This document shows, piece by piece, positions 26,505 to 37,725 of a stretch of 64,000 nucleotides of DNA (position 1 is its first letter; each line of letters opens with the position of its first letter). The stretch is from Bifidobacterium scaligerum (GTDB lineage: Bacteria > Actinomycetota > Actinomycetes > Actinomycetales > Bifidobacteriaceae): assembly GCF_002802865.1 (NCBI RefSeq), contig NZ_PGLQ01000002.1:96110-160109 (forward strand). The letters are read 5' to 3'. The position numbers were made by a program, and so were the translations under genes. The notes under the pieces were generated by a model. It was not told the DNA's origin, did not search any database, and saw only the letters and a list, made by a program, of their open reading frames with translations.

Positions 26505-28234
26505 TCTGCGGGCTGTTCAGTCGGTTCGTCTGCGGAATCGTTCGTCTCATCCGTAGCGTCTTCATCCGATTTTGACGACTCAGCGGCTGATTCGTCCTCA
26601 GATGCACTCTCAACGTCCTCAGCGTCCTCAGTCTCGGATTCGTCCGCTTCGGCTTCAGGCTCCGGCGCATACTGGGCGTCTTCGGGATCGATGCCCAACT
26701 TCTCCAGCACCTCGGTATCGTCGGTGATATCAGCCAGATCGTGGTCAATCACCACATCGTCGCTGTTCTCATCGATTTCCTCATCGGCGTACTGATCCTC
26801 AAGGCGATCCAGCAGATCGTCGAGCTTCATGGCCTCATCGGAGCGTCCCGCCTCTTCCAGGAAATACTGTTCGGCCTGCACGGCGCGCATACGATACTCG
26901 CCAGGAAGCCCTTGGGAGCGGGCCACAGTGTGGGCCACTTCAATGGCCTTGTCCCACAATTCCAAATCGCCCAGAGCGCCGGCGTAAACCAGGAACATTT
27001 CGACCTTGGGAGCGCCATGCAGCTGCTTGCCTTCATCAGACAGCGCCATTTCCACGGCCTTCTTCGGGTTGCCCACGCCACGCTCGCAGTCGGCGATGAA
27101 CGGCAGGTAATCCAGGAAGCCATTCATACGGTAGGCGGTACGGAACTCACGCAACGCCAACTTGTAGTCGCCCTGACGGTAGGCTACAAAAGCCAGCGTC
27201 TCACGTGCGAAGTCGATACGGGAGGCCTGACGGGCAACCCATTTGGCATGTTCGAGAGCCGCGGAGGGATCGGTCTCCTCCAGCGCAAAGGCCGCAAGAA
27301 TATGCAAGCCGATGTTCTCTGCGTGCTCCTTGGACAGGCCGCGCAGACGTTCCTTCTCTTCACGGGAGAGCATCGACCATTCCATGCCCTTTGGCATCTT
27401 GGGCTCATCGGGGCGGCGAGCGGTATACGGGTCCTGCGAGGGGAAGCTCATCGTACCGTCGGAGTTGCGACGCGGACGGCTCATATATTCGCCGCGCTTC
27501 TGCTCGCGATACTCGCGCTTCTCCTGGGCGGTGAACTCGCGACGCTCACCATCACGGCGATCATCGCGGCGGAAATCCTTACGGTCGTTGTCGCGACGGA
27601 AGTCACGACGATCGTCACGATGGAAGTCACGACGATCGTTGTCACGCTTGAAACCACGGTTGTCACGTCGGTCGTCGTCGCGTCGGAAGTCACGACGATC
27701 ATTATCGCGACGATCATCGCGGCGGAAATCCTTACGCTCGCCATCGTGACGGAAGTTGCGACGCTCACCGTCGCGATGGAAGTCACGACGGTCGTTGTCG
27801 CGATGGAAGTTGCGACGCTCACCCTCACTGTGCTGGTAGCGCGGGTTTTCGCCGGCATCGCCGTCACGACGCGGCTTGAAATCGCCGTCGCGACGTGGCC
27901 CCTTGTGGAAACCACCGTCACGGCGGAATCCGCCACGCTCGCCGTCCTTGCGGAAACCACCCTTGTGGAAGCCACCGGACTTGCCGTAAGACTTATGGAA
28001 GCCACCACGGCTGTTCTCGTTGCCTTCACCATCTCGACGCGATGCGAAACCTTCGCCATCGCGGTGACGAGGCTTGAAACCTTCACCGTCGCGACGCGGC
28101 TTGAAGCCGCCCTTGCCACGGGATCCGCCGAATGACTTGCCGCCGTTGCCACGCGGCTTGAAGCCCTTGCCGCCACGGTTGGACGGACGACGATCTCCGT
28201 ACGACTTGCCGGAACGTTCGTTTCCTTCTGCCAT
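26501..28234 (-). CDS. TPR-repeat protein with a long Arg/Asp-rich repetitive N-terminus and an acidic tail
   Basis: A 577-residue protein in three parts. Residues about 10-245 are nearly all Arg, Asp, Gly, Phe, Lys and Asn in short repeats such as RRDGEGFKPR and RRDFRRDDRR, strongly charged and probably disordered. Residues about 280-480 are helical, with TPR-like pairs (ALEHAKWVARQASRIDFARE, GDYKLALREFRTAYRMN). Residues about 490-577 are very acidic, rich in Glu, Asp, Ser and Ala. The TPR part fits the gene found between tyrS and the HAD phosphatase in other actinobacteria. Such Arg/Gly/Asp repeats are common in RNA-binding and condensate-forming proteins; that role is inference. It overlaps the next gene by GTGA. 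Confidence 0.85.
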   Translation of the reverse strand: MAEGNERSGKSYGDRRPSNRGGKGFKPRGNGGKSFGGSRGKGGFKPRRDGEGFKPRHRDGEGFASRRDGEGNENSRGGFHKSYGKSGGFHKGGFRKDGERGGFRRDGGFHKGPRRDGDFKPRRDGDAGENPRYQHSEGERRNFHRDNDRRDFHRDGERRNFRHDGERKDFRRDDRRDNDRRDFRRDDDRRDNRGFKRDNDRRDFHRDDRRDFRRDNDRKDFRRDDRRDGERREFTAQEKREYREQKRGEYMSRPRRNSDGTMSFPSQDPYTARRPDEPKMPKGMEWSMLSREEKERLRGLSKEHAENIGLHILAAFALEETDPSAALEHAKWVARQASRIDFARETLAFVAYRQGDYKLALREFRTAYRMNGFLDYLPFIADCERGVGNPKKAVEMALSDEGKQLHGAPKVEMFLVYAGALGDLELWDKAIEVAHTVARSQGLPGEYRMRAVQAEQYFLEEAGRSDEAMKLDDLLDRLEDQYADEEIDENSDDVVIDHDLADITDDTEVLEKLGIDPEDAQYAPEPEAEADESETEDAEDVESASEDESAAESSKSDEDATDETNDSADEPTEQPAE

Positions 28235-28310
28235 CTACGATTCCTTACTTGTATTTACGTTACTGGAGTATTGATGAAAGTGTGAACACTGACGATGTCA
28301 GTACTTGCCG

Positions 28311-29633
28311 TCAGTGCTTTTCGACCGCGCCGAGCGCCTTCTTGCCGCGACGGATGAGTGCGAAACGGCCAGCGAGGAAATCATCCTCAGCGAGTGCACG
28401 CTCCTCATCCTCGACGCGATTGTTGTTGAGATACACACCACCGGACTTGATGGCGCGACGCGCCTCGGAAGCGGACTTGAACAAACCAGCCGACTGGGCG
28501 GCGTCGATGACACGATCACCCGGTTCGGCGGACGGGAACACATGTTCGCCGTTTTCGTCCGCCACCTTGAAACCATCCAACACGGATTCGAGTGTTTCCT
28601 CATCGATATCCGCAAGATTGCCGCCACGGCCGAACAACGCGCCAGACGCGTCGATTGCAGCCTGCGTGGCCGCCTCGCCATGCACGAAACTCGTAACTTC
28701 CCAAGCAAGGGTCTTCTGTGCCTCGCGGGCGCCCGGATTGGTTTTCGACTCCTCGACCAGACGTTCGATCTCCGCCTTCGGCAGGAAGGTGAAGGCCTTC
28801 AGAAGGCTTTCCATCTCCACATCCGGGCGGTTGATCCAGAACTGGTAGAACTTGTAGGGGCTCAGCATCGTGGCATCCAGCCATACCGCGTTGCCCTCGG
28901 ACTTGCCGAACTTCTTGCCCTGAGCATCGGTGATGATCGGGCTGGTGAACACGTTCACATCCACGCCACGCACCTTGTGGATCAGGTCAAGACCGGAGGT
29001 CAGGTTGCCCCACTGGTCGGAGCCGCCGAGCTCAAGCGTGCAGTGGTATTCGTCGAACAGGTGCAGGAAGTCGTTGCCTTGCAGGACCTGATAGCTGAAC
29101 TCGGTGAAGGAAATGCCTTCCTCGGAATTCAGACGACGTGCCACTGTGTCTTTGGCAAGCATGGTGCCCAGACGGAAGTTCTTACCGACATCGCGCAGGA
29201 AGTCAATAACGCTCATTTGCGCGGTCCAATCATAGTTGGACACGAATCGCACCGGATTGGCACCCTCAGTTTCCAAGATGCCGCCGATCTGCTTCTTCAG
29301 ACGCTCAGCCCAGCCGGCCACAACATCCTTCGGGTTCAAGGTACGTTCGCCGGATTGGCGCGGATCGCCAATCAGACCGGTGGCGCCACCGACCAAAGCA
29401 ATCGGATGGTGTCCGGCAAGCTGCAGGTGACGCATGTTAATCAACTGCACCAGATTGCCGATGTGCAGCGATGCGGCAGTCGGGTCGAAGCCGCAGTAAT
29501 AGGTAATGGGCTCGCCGTTCAATGCCGCTGCGAGTCGATCCCGGTCCGTGGACTGGGAAATCAACCCGCGCCATTCCAGTTCCTCAAGCAGGGTGTTGAA
29601 ACCCGCTTCCTTGAAGTCGGTGACGTGAGCCAT
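28311..29633 (-). CDS. tyrS: Tyrosyl-tRNA synthetase
   Basis: Class I synthetase that charges tRNA-Tyr, 440 residues. The HIGH-like motif is in [19 protein letters not shown] and the KMSKS-like motif in [13 protein letters not shown]. The tyrosine pocket shows [14 protein letters not shown] and [15 protein letters not shown]-terminal S4 domain includes [16 protein letters not shown]. The start at 29633 gives the usual N-terminus. It lies at the head of the block with the TPR protein, HAD phosphatase, small protein and tlyA, a cluster also seen in mycobacteria. No T-box was recognised in the roughly 170-nt upstream gap. Confidence 0.96.
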   Translation of the reverse strand: MAHVTDFKEAGFNTLLEELEWRGLISQSTDRDRLAAALNGEPITYYCGFDPTAASLHIGNLVQLINMRHLQLAGHHPIALVGGATGLIGDPRQSGERTLNPKDVVAGWAERLKKQIGGILETEGANPVRFVSNYDWTAQMSVIDFLRDVGKNFRLGTMLAKDTVARRLNSEEGISFTEFSYQVLQGNDFLHLFDEYHCTLELGGSDQWGNLTSGLDLIHKVRGVDVNVFTSPIITDAQGKKFGKSEGNAVWLDATMLSPYKFYQFWINRPDVEMESLLKAFTFLPKAEIERLVEESKTNPGAREAQKTLAWEVTSFVHGEAATQAAIDASGALFGRGGNLADIDEETLESVLDGFKVADENGEHVFPSAEPGDRVIDAAQSAGLFKSASEARRAIKSGGVYLNNNRVEDEERALAEDDFLAGRFALIRRGKKALGAVEKH

Positions 29634-29806
29634 AGCTGTACGCTTCTCCCTATCGAATTGTGCGATTGAACATGCCTGACTTGGTTTTCAAGCGCCTTCC
29701 AGTCTCGCAGAACACACCGACAGTGACGCATCCGCGGGTTGCCCCGAGCACTTCCGCGTTTTGTGCTTAAGCACCATTTGTCGACATCACTTGACATCGC
29801 TTAATG

Positions 29807-30769
29807 TCACTTGACGCCACGATGCAGTCTCTCCATCATCTCGCGCAGCTGCTGCAGCGTTTCATTGTTGCTGCTGGTCTTGAGTCTTGGGAACGAAGCA
29901 ATCATGCGACGCTGCTGACGGTTGAACATGGAATCCGCCACGTCACGCACGCGCAGCATGAATTCAGCGGATATCTCCTTGCCGTTTTGCCATGATTCAC
30001 CGACCTTCTCCCCCACTTTGCCCGGCATGCCACCGAATCGCTCGGATGCCCCGTCCATTACGCCGGAGGCCATATTCGCAGCGTTGGAAGCCATGGTGGA
30101 TGCCATGGAAGAAGCTGCCGAAACCATGTTGGAAGCTGCGTCAGCGGCACCGGAGACCATACTGCCCGTGGCCCCGGAGACGGCATCGCCCACTTTTTCA
30201 CGCATCGCATCGCCGTACTTGGTTGCTTTGGCCATGGCGATCTTGAACTGTTCGAGGCTCTGCTCGAAGTTCACTATGCCACATACGGTGATTACGGTGT
30301 CGACGATAGTGGCCGCCATAAGCAACAGGGACAGCGTATGAACCGTAGACAGCGGCATCAGCGCCGTGACGCGCGCCACTTGGGGTTGCACCACATCCAC
30401 GATCGCCACGCCTCCAACGCCAAAGATCACGGCTCCTAGCAGGCAGATCCGGCCTTGGATATTGAAGCGAAAATGGGAGTAGTCCCACCATCTGGCGTGG
30501 AATAGTTTCTCCATAGCCCAAGAAGTACCGTATTCAAGGATGGAGGCACCGATCATGGAAATCAGAAAAACCGCCAACGGATTGTGCACATTGCCGAGTA
30601 CTACCACACCAGTCACCGCTCCGGTACCGTATATCGGGCACAGCGGTCCGTTGAGGAAACCACGATTCACCCAACGGCGTTCCTGGCAGGAGACGAGAAT
30701 CGATTCATACACCCAGCCCACGAAGCTGTAGAAAACGAACCAGAGGAACAGATACTCAATAAACAGCAT
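29807..30769 (-). CDS. CmpB-type (ABC_trans_CmpB) membrane protein with an Ala/Ser/Met-rich helical tail
   Basis: A 320-residue protein. Residues 1-170 hold about five membrane segments of the putative ABC-transporter type IV (CmpB) family: LFLWFVFYSFVGWVYES, then NRGFLNGPLCPIYGTGAV, EYGTSWAMEKLFHARWWDYS and FNIQGRICL are family hallmarks. Residues about 195-270 form an unusual run rich in Ala, Ser, Met and Gly, probably amphipathic helix, followed by a charged C-terminus. The biochemical role of the family is unknown. Its ATG overlaps the stop of the HD-domain gene as TAATG, so the two are coupled. Confidence 0.82.
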   Translation of the reverse strand: MLFIEYLFLWFVFYSFVGWVYESILVSCQERRWVNRGFLNGPLCPIYGTGAVTGVVVLGNVHNPLAVFLISMIGASILEYGTSWAMEKLFHARWWDYSHFRFNIQGRICLLGAVIFGVGGVAIVDVVQPQVARVTALMPLSTVHTLSLLLMAATIVDTVITVCGIVNFEQSLEQFKIAMAKATKYGDAMREKVGDAVSGATGSMVSGAADAASNMVSAASSMASTMASNAANMASGVMDGASERFGGMPGKVGEKVGESWQNGKEISAEFMLRVRDVADSMFNRQQRRMIASFPRLKTSSNNETLQQLREMMERLHRGVK

Positions 30770-31338
30770 TACAAGCGTTCACCAGCCCGGGAGCCCTCAT
30801 GGCGAGAACGACGTGCCTGCAGCGCAGCGCGCAACGGTTTGGTCGGCAAAGCTTTCTTATGGAAACGCCCCATCGAAAAGGTCTCACGGGTGGCGGAAAT
30901 CTTGTCCGCCAACGTCACCAGATATCCCTCGATGTGCCGAGGAGGAATCGGGGTCATTGGGAACATGTGCTTTTCGATGCTGTCCCGTTCGATGGCATTG
31001 AGATCGAAATCCTTCAGGGCGTTCATCAGTGCGGCATGTCCGTGAGTGAATCCGTGCCAACGGTGTTCGCCATTATCCCAATCGTGCCAGTCGTACAGGA
31101 AATAATCGTGGAGCAATGCCGCACGAATCAGGGACCGGACATCTACGCGATGCCACAGATGCGCACGATCGGCCATCCACACCGCCAAGCATGCCACACG
31201 AATGGAATGCGCAAATGTGGTGATATTGCCGTGCTGGTAGCAGCAACGCTCGATTTGCATATGCTCGTGTTCGAATACGTCATGCCCATGTTTGGCGACT
31301 AGTCGTTGAATCTGCATACGTGTGAGCAGGCGTCCCAC
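30769..31338 (-). CDS. HD-domain phosphohydrolase-like protein
   Basis: A protein of about 189 residues with the HD metal-binding pattern: one His in TTFAHSIRVACLAV, the HD pair in LIRAALLHDYFLYDWHDW, and further His in TGFTHGHAALMNA-like context (FTHGHAALMNALKD), ending with LVTLADKISATRE. HD proteins hydrolyse phosphate esters or nucleotides. The start is uncertain. The frame is open to a TTG at 31401, but a GTG at 31338 has GAGGAG nine bases upstream and is preferred. The last 25 residues are basic. It is translationally coupled to the CmpB-type protein, so the pair may act together; the substrate is unknown. Confidence 0.75.
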   Translation of the reverse strand: MGRLLTRMQIQRLVAKHGHDVFEHEHMQIERCCYQHGNITTFAHSIRVACLAVWMADRAHLWHRVDVRSLIRAALLHDYFLYDWHDWDNGEHRWHGFTHGHAALMNALKDFDLNAIERDSIEKHMFPMTPIPPRHIEGYLVTLADKISATRETFSMGRFHKKALPTKPLRAALQARRSRHEGSRAGERL

Positions 31339-31552
31339 GGTATCTGGCTCCTCAGCATCGATCAATCTGGCGTACGTTGTTCGCTGCCGATTGTAGGACA
31401 AGCACGGAACGGTTCGTTCTCATCCTTGAGGAGGATTCTGCGATCAATCGGTTCCCTCTCGCTCCTTTTTGCGAATATGACTCACTCAATGCCGCTAAGA
31501 GCAACATATTCCCAAAGAGAGCTGATCTTTTCGAGAAAAATCGTGCCGTCCG

Positions 31553-31903
31553 TCAGCGCTGAGTCGCCAAATATCGCTGATACGCGCGGAATCCGCCGTC
31601 GAGGCTTGCCACCTCGTAGCCGCGGTCAGCAAGAATTTCAGCGACTTCTTCGCTCCACCAGCCTTCGGCACAGTACACGATGACCTTGCGATCCTTCGGC
31701 ACGTTTTTGAGCACATGCGCCAGCGGATCGAGCGGGGCGTTGACGGCACCTTCGATTGGATGCGCTTCTACATCCGCCGGTTCTCGAAGGTCCAGCAACG
31801 TGACCGTTGATGGGTCGAGAGCCGCAAACTCGGCCGGAGTGATATGGCCGAAAACCGGCTCCGCTTTGTCGGTATCCGGATTGTTATGCAATGCGATTGG
31901 CAT
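31553..31903 (-). CDS. Rhodanese-like domain protein
   Basis: A single-domain rhodanese of 116 residues. The fold markers are TLLDLREPADVEAHPIEGAVNAP and the active loop YCAEGWWSEEVAEIL, where Cys is the sulfur-carrying residue, then GYEVASLDGGF. The usual loop has Arg or Thr near the end where this one has Trp, so activity may be altered. It lies after thiS-thiG-thiF, where a sulfur carrier for the ThiS thiocarboxylate would fit. A ribosome site GAGGGGG lies about nine bases before the start. A hairpin separates it from thiF, so it may have reduced or independent expression. Confidence 0.85.
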   Translation of the reverse strand: MPIALHNNPDTDKAEPVFGHITPAEFAALDPSTVTLLDLREPADVEAHPIEGAVNAPLDPLAHVLKNVPKDRKVIVYCAEGWWSEEVAEILADRGYEVASLDGGFRAYQRYLATQR

Positions 31904-31920
31904 GGCTGTTGTTCCCCCTC

Positions 31921-31961
31921 GTGTTTTCGGCTCCCTATTGGTGAAGGGGAACCGAAAACAC
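31921..31961 (-). terminator. Hairpin between thiF and the rhodanese gene
   Basis: A perfect ten-base stem (31921-31930 against 31952-31961), followed inside by four more pairs after one mismatch. It lies three bases beyond the thiF stop. No T-run follows on the minus strand, so it may lower rather than stop read-through, or protect the upstream mRNA end. Confidence 0.5.
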
Positions 31962-31963
31962 TA

Positions 31964-32773
31964 TCAAATGGCGCAAGCCGGCTGAATGTAATGAGCCGGA
32001 TCGATGTCGGTGATGGTCGGATGCTCGCCGCATACCGGACAGTCCGGCACATGCTTGGGCAGCGGCACTCGACGGATATTCATCGTCAGCGCATCGACGG
32101 TAAGCATGCGTCCCACCAACGGTTCTCCCACACCCACGATGAGTTTGGCGGCCTCCGTGGCCTCGACACTGCCGATGATGCCTACCACGGCACCAAGTAC
32201 GCCTGCTTCCTTGCAAGTTGGGATCTCTCCGGCCGCCGGCATATCTCGAAAGATGCATCGGTAGCACGGGCCTTCACCAGGAATGACGGTCATAACCTGA
32301 CCGGAGAATCCCACCACGCCTGCATGAATGTATGGCTTGTTCGCCAATACACAGGCATCGTTGATGAGGAATTTCGCCGCAAAATTATCCGTGGCGTCAA
32401 TCACCAGATCATATGGCCCGATGAGAGAAGCAATATTGCTGGCGTCCACCAGCTCGTAGTGTGTATCGATCTGTATGTCCGGGTTCAGTTCGCGAATAGC
32501 CGCTGCAGCCGACTCCACTTTAGGGGTGCCGACTGAGGCGGTGGTATGCATGATTTGACGCTGCAGATTGCTCAGGTCAACCACATCGCCATCAACCAGG
32601 CCTATGCGTCCCACACCGGCAGCGGCAAGGTACAGGGCGACAGGTGAGCCGAGACCGCCGGCACCGATGATGAGCACGCTGGAGGCCAGCAGACGTTTCT
32701 GCCCTTTGACGCCTACGCCCTTCAGAATCAAATGACGGGCGTAGCGTTCCACTTGTTCGTCTGATAATGCCAT
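31964..32773 (-). CDS. thiF: ThiF/MoeB/HesA-family adenylyltransferase
   Basis: Activates the C-terminal glycine of a ubiquitin-like sulfur carrier by adenylation, here most likely ThiS. It has 269 residues. The nucleotide loop is VLIIGAGGLGSPVALYL, with GLVDGDVVDLSNLQRQ next and DLVIDATDNFAAKFLIN after. Two zinc-binding Cys pairs are visible, CYRC in the middle and CPVC near the C-terminus. One base separates it from the thiG stop. A MoeB role in molybdopterin synthesis is the alternative, but context favours thiamine. Confidence 0.9.
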   Translation of the reverse strand: MALSDEQVERYARHLILKGVGVKGQKRLLASSVLIIGAGGLGSPVALYLAAAGVGRIGLVDGDVVDLSNLQRQIMHTTASVGTPKVESAAAAIRELNPDIQIDTHYELVDASNIASLIGPYDLVIDATDNFAAKFLINDACVLANKPYIHAGVVGFSGQVMTVIPGEGPCYRCIFRDMPAAGEIPTCKEAGVLGAVVGIIGSVEATEAAKLIVGVGEPLVGRMLTVDALTMNIRRVPLPKHVPDCPVCGEHPTITDIDPAHYIQPACAI

Positions 32774-32774
32774 G

Positions 32775-33641
32775 TCAGTGCAGATATCCGGTAGTAGGAC
32801 TGGAGGGGACGGCCTGACCTTCGGTCACTTTGCCAAGACCGGAGAGGTAGGCGGCACGGCCGGCGTTGATGGCGTTCTTGAACGCCTCGGCCATCAACGG
32901 AATGTTGCCGGCGGAAGCTACGGCGGTGTATGCCATGACCGCATCGGCACCCATTTCCATCGCATCGCAAGCCTGGCTCGGGCGGCCGATGCCCGCATCG
33001 ATGATGACCGGCACATGCGCGTTGGCAATGATGATCTCGATGAAGTCGCGCATGCGCAAGCCCATGTTGGATCCGATGAGCGAACCCAACGGCATCACGG
33101 CCGCAGCACCGGCTTCTTCGAGCTGGCGGGCCGCAATCGGATCGGGGAACATGTACGGCATGACCACGAAGCCTTCCTTGGCCAGCATTTCGGTGGCACG
33201 GATGGTCTCGGCATTGTCCGGCAAAAGATACTTGGTCTCGTGTTCGATTTCGACTTTGACAAAGTCAGTGTGGCAGACTTCACGGGCAAGTCGCGCAATG
33301 CGTACGGCCTCTTCTGCGTTGCGCGCGCCGGACGTGTTCGGCAACAGGGTGATGCCTTCGGGAATGTAGTCAAGCACACTGTTTTCGGTGGTTTGCGCAC
33401 GGCGCAACGCCATCGTGACGATTTGTGTGCCAGCATGCTCCACAGTGGCCTTGATAAGGTTCAGGTCGTAACGGCCGGACCCCAGAATGAATCGGGACTG
33501 GAATTCGTGGCCACCAAGGTTGAGCGGCTTGTCTTCCACCGGCAGCATCGGCGCTGCGGTACCCACGGGATTGACGACTGTCGGCTGCGGCGGCAGGGGC
33601 GTCGCCTCAACAGATGCTTCAGTGACCGGGTTGATGTTCAT
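32775..33641 (-). CDS. thiG: Thiazole synthase
   Basis: Forms the thiazole phosphate moiety of thiamine from deoxyxylulose phosphate, ThiS thiocarboxylate and dehydroglycine. It has 288 residues; the first 35 (Pro/Val/Ala-rich) are an extension before the core. The core shows [21 protein letters not shown], the catalytic Lys in the FVKVEI strand, and the phosphate sites GSLIGSNMG and [21 protein letters not shown]. The ATG at 33641 has AAGGA about seven bases upstream; the longer open frame to 33776 is not needed. It is second in the riboswitch-controlled thiSGF operon. No thiH or thiO is in the window. Confidence 0.95.
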   Translation of the reverse strand: MNINPVTEASVEATPLPPQPTVVNPVGTAAPMLPVEDKPLNLGGHEFQSRFILGSGRYDLNLIKATVEHAGTQIVTMALRRAQTTENSVLDYIPEGITLLPNTSGARNAEEAVRIARLAREVCHTDFVKVEIEHETKYLLPDNAETIRATEMLAKEGFVVMPYMFPDPIAARQLEEAGAAAVMPLGSLIGSNMGLRMRDFIEIIIANAHVPVIIDAGIGRPSQACDAMEMGADAVMAYTAVASAGNIPLMAEAFKNAINAGRAAYLSGLGKVTEGQAVPSSPTTGYLH

Positions 33642-33736
33642 AATTGATTCCTTCTTTGGATTAGCTCTCAAACCGCATACGTACGAAAAATGAACTACTT
33701 GGTTGGTGTCTGTTGTTGTTCGTATGAAACTTGCGC

Positions 33737-33931
33737 TCAGCCACCCTGAACGAACTGTACGATTTCCATCACACACTGGTCGTCCAACATGGTTTCAGCA
33801 CGCTTTTCGCGCGGGATAATCTCGCCGTTGAGTTCGATGGCTACGCGCTCGGCGCGGAATCCATGCGTTTCGAGGTAGTCGGCTACGCTGACCGGCGCTT
33901 CGAGCGTGACCTGCTCTCCGTTGACCTGCAT
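33737..33931 (-). CDS. thiS: Sulfur carrier protein ThiS
   Basis: A 64-residue ubiquitin-like carrier that ends in the required Gly-Gly, where the thiocarboxylate forms. The sequence begins [13 protein letters not shown], has [17 protein letters not shown] in the middle and ends IVQFVQGG, which fits ThiS well. The ATG at 33931 has GGAGGG at 33940-33945; an upstream ATG at 33997 would overlap the leader terminator and is rejected. It is first in the thiSGF operon, downstream of a TPP riboswitch and a terminator. Confidence 0.92.
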   Translation of the reverse strand: MQVNGEQVTLEAPVSVADYLETHGFRAERVAIELNGEIIPREKRAETMLDDQCVMEIVQFVQGG

Positions 33932-33952
33932 GTAAAGTTCCCTCCAATATTG

Positions 33953-33995
33953 AAAAAGGGCGCACGAAACGAACCGTACCTTAAGTGGTGCGCCC
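33953..33995 (-). terminator. Leader terminator (attenuator) before thiS
   Basis: On the minus strand, GGGCGCAC (33995-33988) pairs with GTGCGCCC (33965-33958) and five T residues follow (33957-33953). It lies about 20 bases before the thiS start codon and 117 bases after the riboswitch core. This placement inside the leader is that of a transcription attenuator. The alternative antiterminator pairing was not identified with confidence. Confidence 0.8.
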
Positions 33996-34111
33996 ATTCA
34001 TGAACCCAGTCATGCGACCATGCACGATCTATGGCATTTGGATACCACAAGACGCACACGGCTTAGTTATATGCACGAACTTCAAGTGGAGAGCCCAACA
34101 AATCGTAAACC

Positions 34112-34195
34112 AACGATTCCTTACGGCGGCATGACCCGCGTCAAGTTCCCCGGTCGAAGCTTCGCTTCCTCTCAGCCTTGCGGCTCCCGTTCGTT
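34112..34195 (-). promoter_or_regulatory. TPP riboswitch (THI element) of the thiSGF operon
   Basis: Read on the minus strand, the conserved core is present: GGGAGCC, then GGCTGAGAGG, then GGGGAACTTGACGCGGGT and CATGCCGCCGTAAGGAA. The ends AACGA and TCGTT (34195-34191 and 34116-34112) can close the P1 stem. TPP binding should lower expression of thiS, thiG and thiF, probably through the terminator at 33953-33995. Identification is by conserved sequence boxes, not by a covariance model. Confidence 0.9.
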
Positions 34196-34240
34196 ACGGT
34201 TCCCAAGTGTAGGGGCGGCGCGTGACATACGACGACATAC

Positions 34241-34274
34241 AAAATCGGCTCCCCGCTGTCGGGCGGAGAGCCGA
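34241..34274 (-). terminator. Terminator of argH
   Basis: Arms 34245-34251 and 34268-34274 form seven pairs; after one mismatch, 34053-type inner pairing continues as CCGC (34253-34256) with GCGG (34263-34266). TTTT follows on the minus strand (34244-34241). It begins 20 bases beyond the argH stop and isolates the arginine operon from the thiamine leader. Confidence 0.8.
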
Positions 34275-34293
34275 AACGAGGGCGAAGTCGTTG

Positions 34294-36303
<2,010 letters not shown>

Positions 36304-36331
36304 GAAGCCCCTTCCGCAGGGAAGGGGCTTC
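36304..36331 (-). terminator. Strong hairpin after argG
   Basis: A perfect 12-bp GC-rich stem (36304-36315 against 36320-36331) with a four-base loop, 28 bases beyond the argG stop. No long T-run follows on the minus strand. Confidence 0.75.
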
Positions 36332-36358
36332 ACGTCAGGCTCAGCTATAAAGCTCGAA

Positions 36359-37597
36359 TCACTCCACGGTGTTGCTCGGAACTTCGATGCCGTTGCCGAA
36401 CTTGACGTCGCGGGCGGCGGCCACGCGAGACGGCAGACCGTAGATGTCGATGAAGCCGTTGGAGGACTTGGAGTCGAAGCTGTCACCGGAATCGTAGGTG
36501 GCCAGGTTGTAGTCGTACAGCGAGCTGTCGGAACGACGACCGGTCACCACGGCGCGGCCACCGTGCAGGGTCATGCGAATCTCGCCGGAGACGTACTTCT
36601 GGGTGTCCTCGATGAAGGCATTAAGCGACTGGGTGGCCGGGGAGAACCACTGCGCATCGTAGACCAGCTCGCCCCAGCGCTTGTCGATGTCGCGCTTGAT
36701 GCGGTGCTGTTCGCGCTCCAGACAGCAGTTTTCAAGTTCCTGATGGGCGGTGATCAGAGCCACAGCACCCGGGGCCTCGTACAGCTCACGGGACTTGATG
36801 CCGACCAGACGATCCTCGATAAGATCGATACGGCCGATGCCCTGAGCTCCGGCGCGGCGGTTCATCTCTTCGATGGCCTGCAACGGGGTGACGTCACGGC
36901 CGTCGATCTTGACCGGAATGCCCTGCTTGAACTCGATGACCACTTCATCTTCGACCGGCGGGAAGGCCGGATCATCGGTGTAGGAGTAGCAGTCCTTGGT
37001 CGGACCGTTCCACGGATCCTCCAGGAAGCCGGTCTCAATGGCGCGGCCCCACACGTTCTGATCGATGGAGTACGGGGACTTCTCGGTCTGAGTGATCGGC
37101 AGCTTGTGCTCCTTGGCGAACGCGATTTCCACATCGCGGGTCAGCGCCAGATCACGAATCGGGCTGATGGCCTTCAGGGTTGGGTCAATAGAAGCGATGG
37201 ATACCTCGAAACGCACCTGATCGTTACCCTTGCCGGTGCAACCGTGGGAGATGGTGTCTGCACCGAACTGGTGGGCGGCGCGCACAAGGTGCTTGGAGAT
37301 CAGCGGACGGGAGATGGCGGACACCAGCGGGTACACACCTTCATACATGGCGTTGGCCTTGAGGGCCTTCATGCAGTATTCGTTGGCGAACTCGTCACGG
37401 GCATCGACCACGTATGCCTCAACGGCACCGCAGGCAAGAGCACGCTGCTTGATGGTCTCCAGGCTTTCGCCGCCCTGGCCGACATCGAGGGACACAGCCA
37501 CAACGTCCTTACCGGTGCGCTCCTTCAGGTACGAAATGGCGACGGAGGTATCCAAGCCTCCGGAATAGGCCAGAACAAGACGATTGTTGTCTGCCAT
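36359..37597 (-). CDS. argG: Argininosuccinate synthase
   Basis: Condenses citrulline and aspartate with ATP. It has 412 residues. The PP-loop is [16 protein letters not shown] near the N-terminus. [15 protein letters not shown] and [18 protein letters not shown] are family-conserved, as is [20 protein letters not shown]. The start at 37597 has GGAA upstream. It is preceded by its own ArgR-type box at 37652-37667 and followed by a terminator, so it may be a separate transcription unit within the arginine cluster. Confidence 0.97.
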   Translation of the reverse strand: MADNNRLVLAYSGGLDTSVAISYLKERTGKDVVAVSLDVGQGGESLETIKQRALACGAVEAYVVDARDEFANEYCMKALKANAMYEGVYPLVSAISRPLISKHLVRAAHQFGADTISHGCTGKGNDQVRFEVSIASIDPTLKAISPIRDLALTRDVEIAFAKEHKLPITQTEKSPYSIDQNVWGRAIETGFLEDPWNGPTKDCYSYTDDPAFPPVEDEVVIEFKQGIPVKIDGRDVTPLQAIEEMNRRAGAQGIGRIDLIEDRLVGIKSRELYEAPGAVALITAHQELENCCLEREQHRIKRDIDKRWGELVYDAQWFSPATQSLNAFIEDTQKYVSGEIRMTLHGGRAVVTGRRSDSSLYDYNLATYDSGDSFDSKSSNGFIDIYGLPSRVAAARDVKFGNGIEVPSNTVE

Positions 37598-37651
37598 GAA
37601 TTCCCTTTCCTATTAAGTCAAAAACAAACTGATGCAAGTATATACAGACCT

Positions 37652-37667
37652 ATGCATATTTATGCAC
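37652..37667. promoter_or_regulatory. ARG box before argG
   Basis: TGCATA (37653-37658) and TATGCA (37661-37666) form a palindrome with a two-base spacer, matching the form of the ArgR operator upstream of argC. It lies between argR and argG, 55 bases before the argG start. Repression by ArgR with arginine is expected from the family. Confidence 0.7.
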
Positions 37668-37725
37668 GGCGTGTTGGGGTTGGCTGGCTCAAGATGCGCC
37701 TACAGCGCATCGACCTGGCATCAAC

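Noticed and set aside
26741..28135. A plus-strand open frame of 464 codons opposite the TPR protein
   Set aside because: Low-complexity Val/Thr/Ala-rich translation caused by the Arg/Asp codon repeats on the real strand.
27500..28210. Regularly repeated DNA resembling a CRISPR array
   Set aside because: The repeats are codon-level and lie inside one open frame without unique spacers of equal length.
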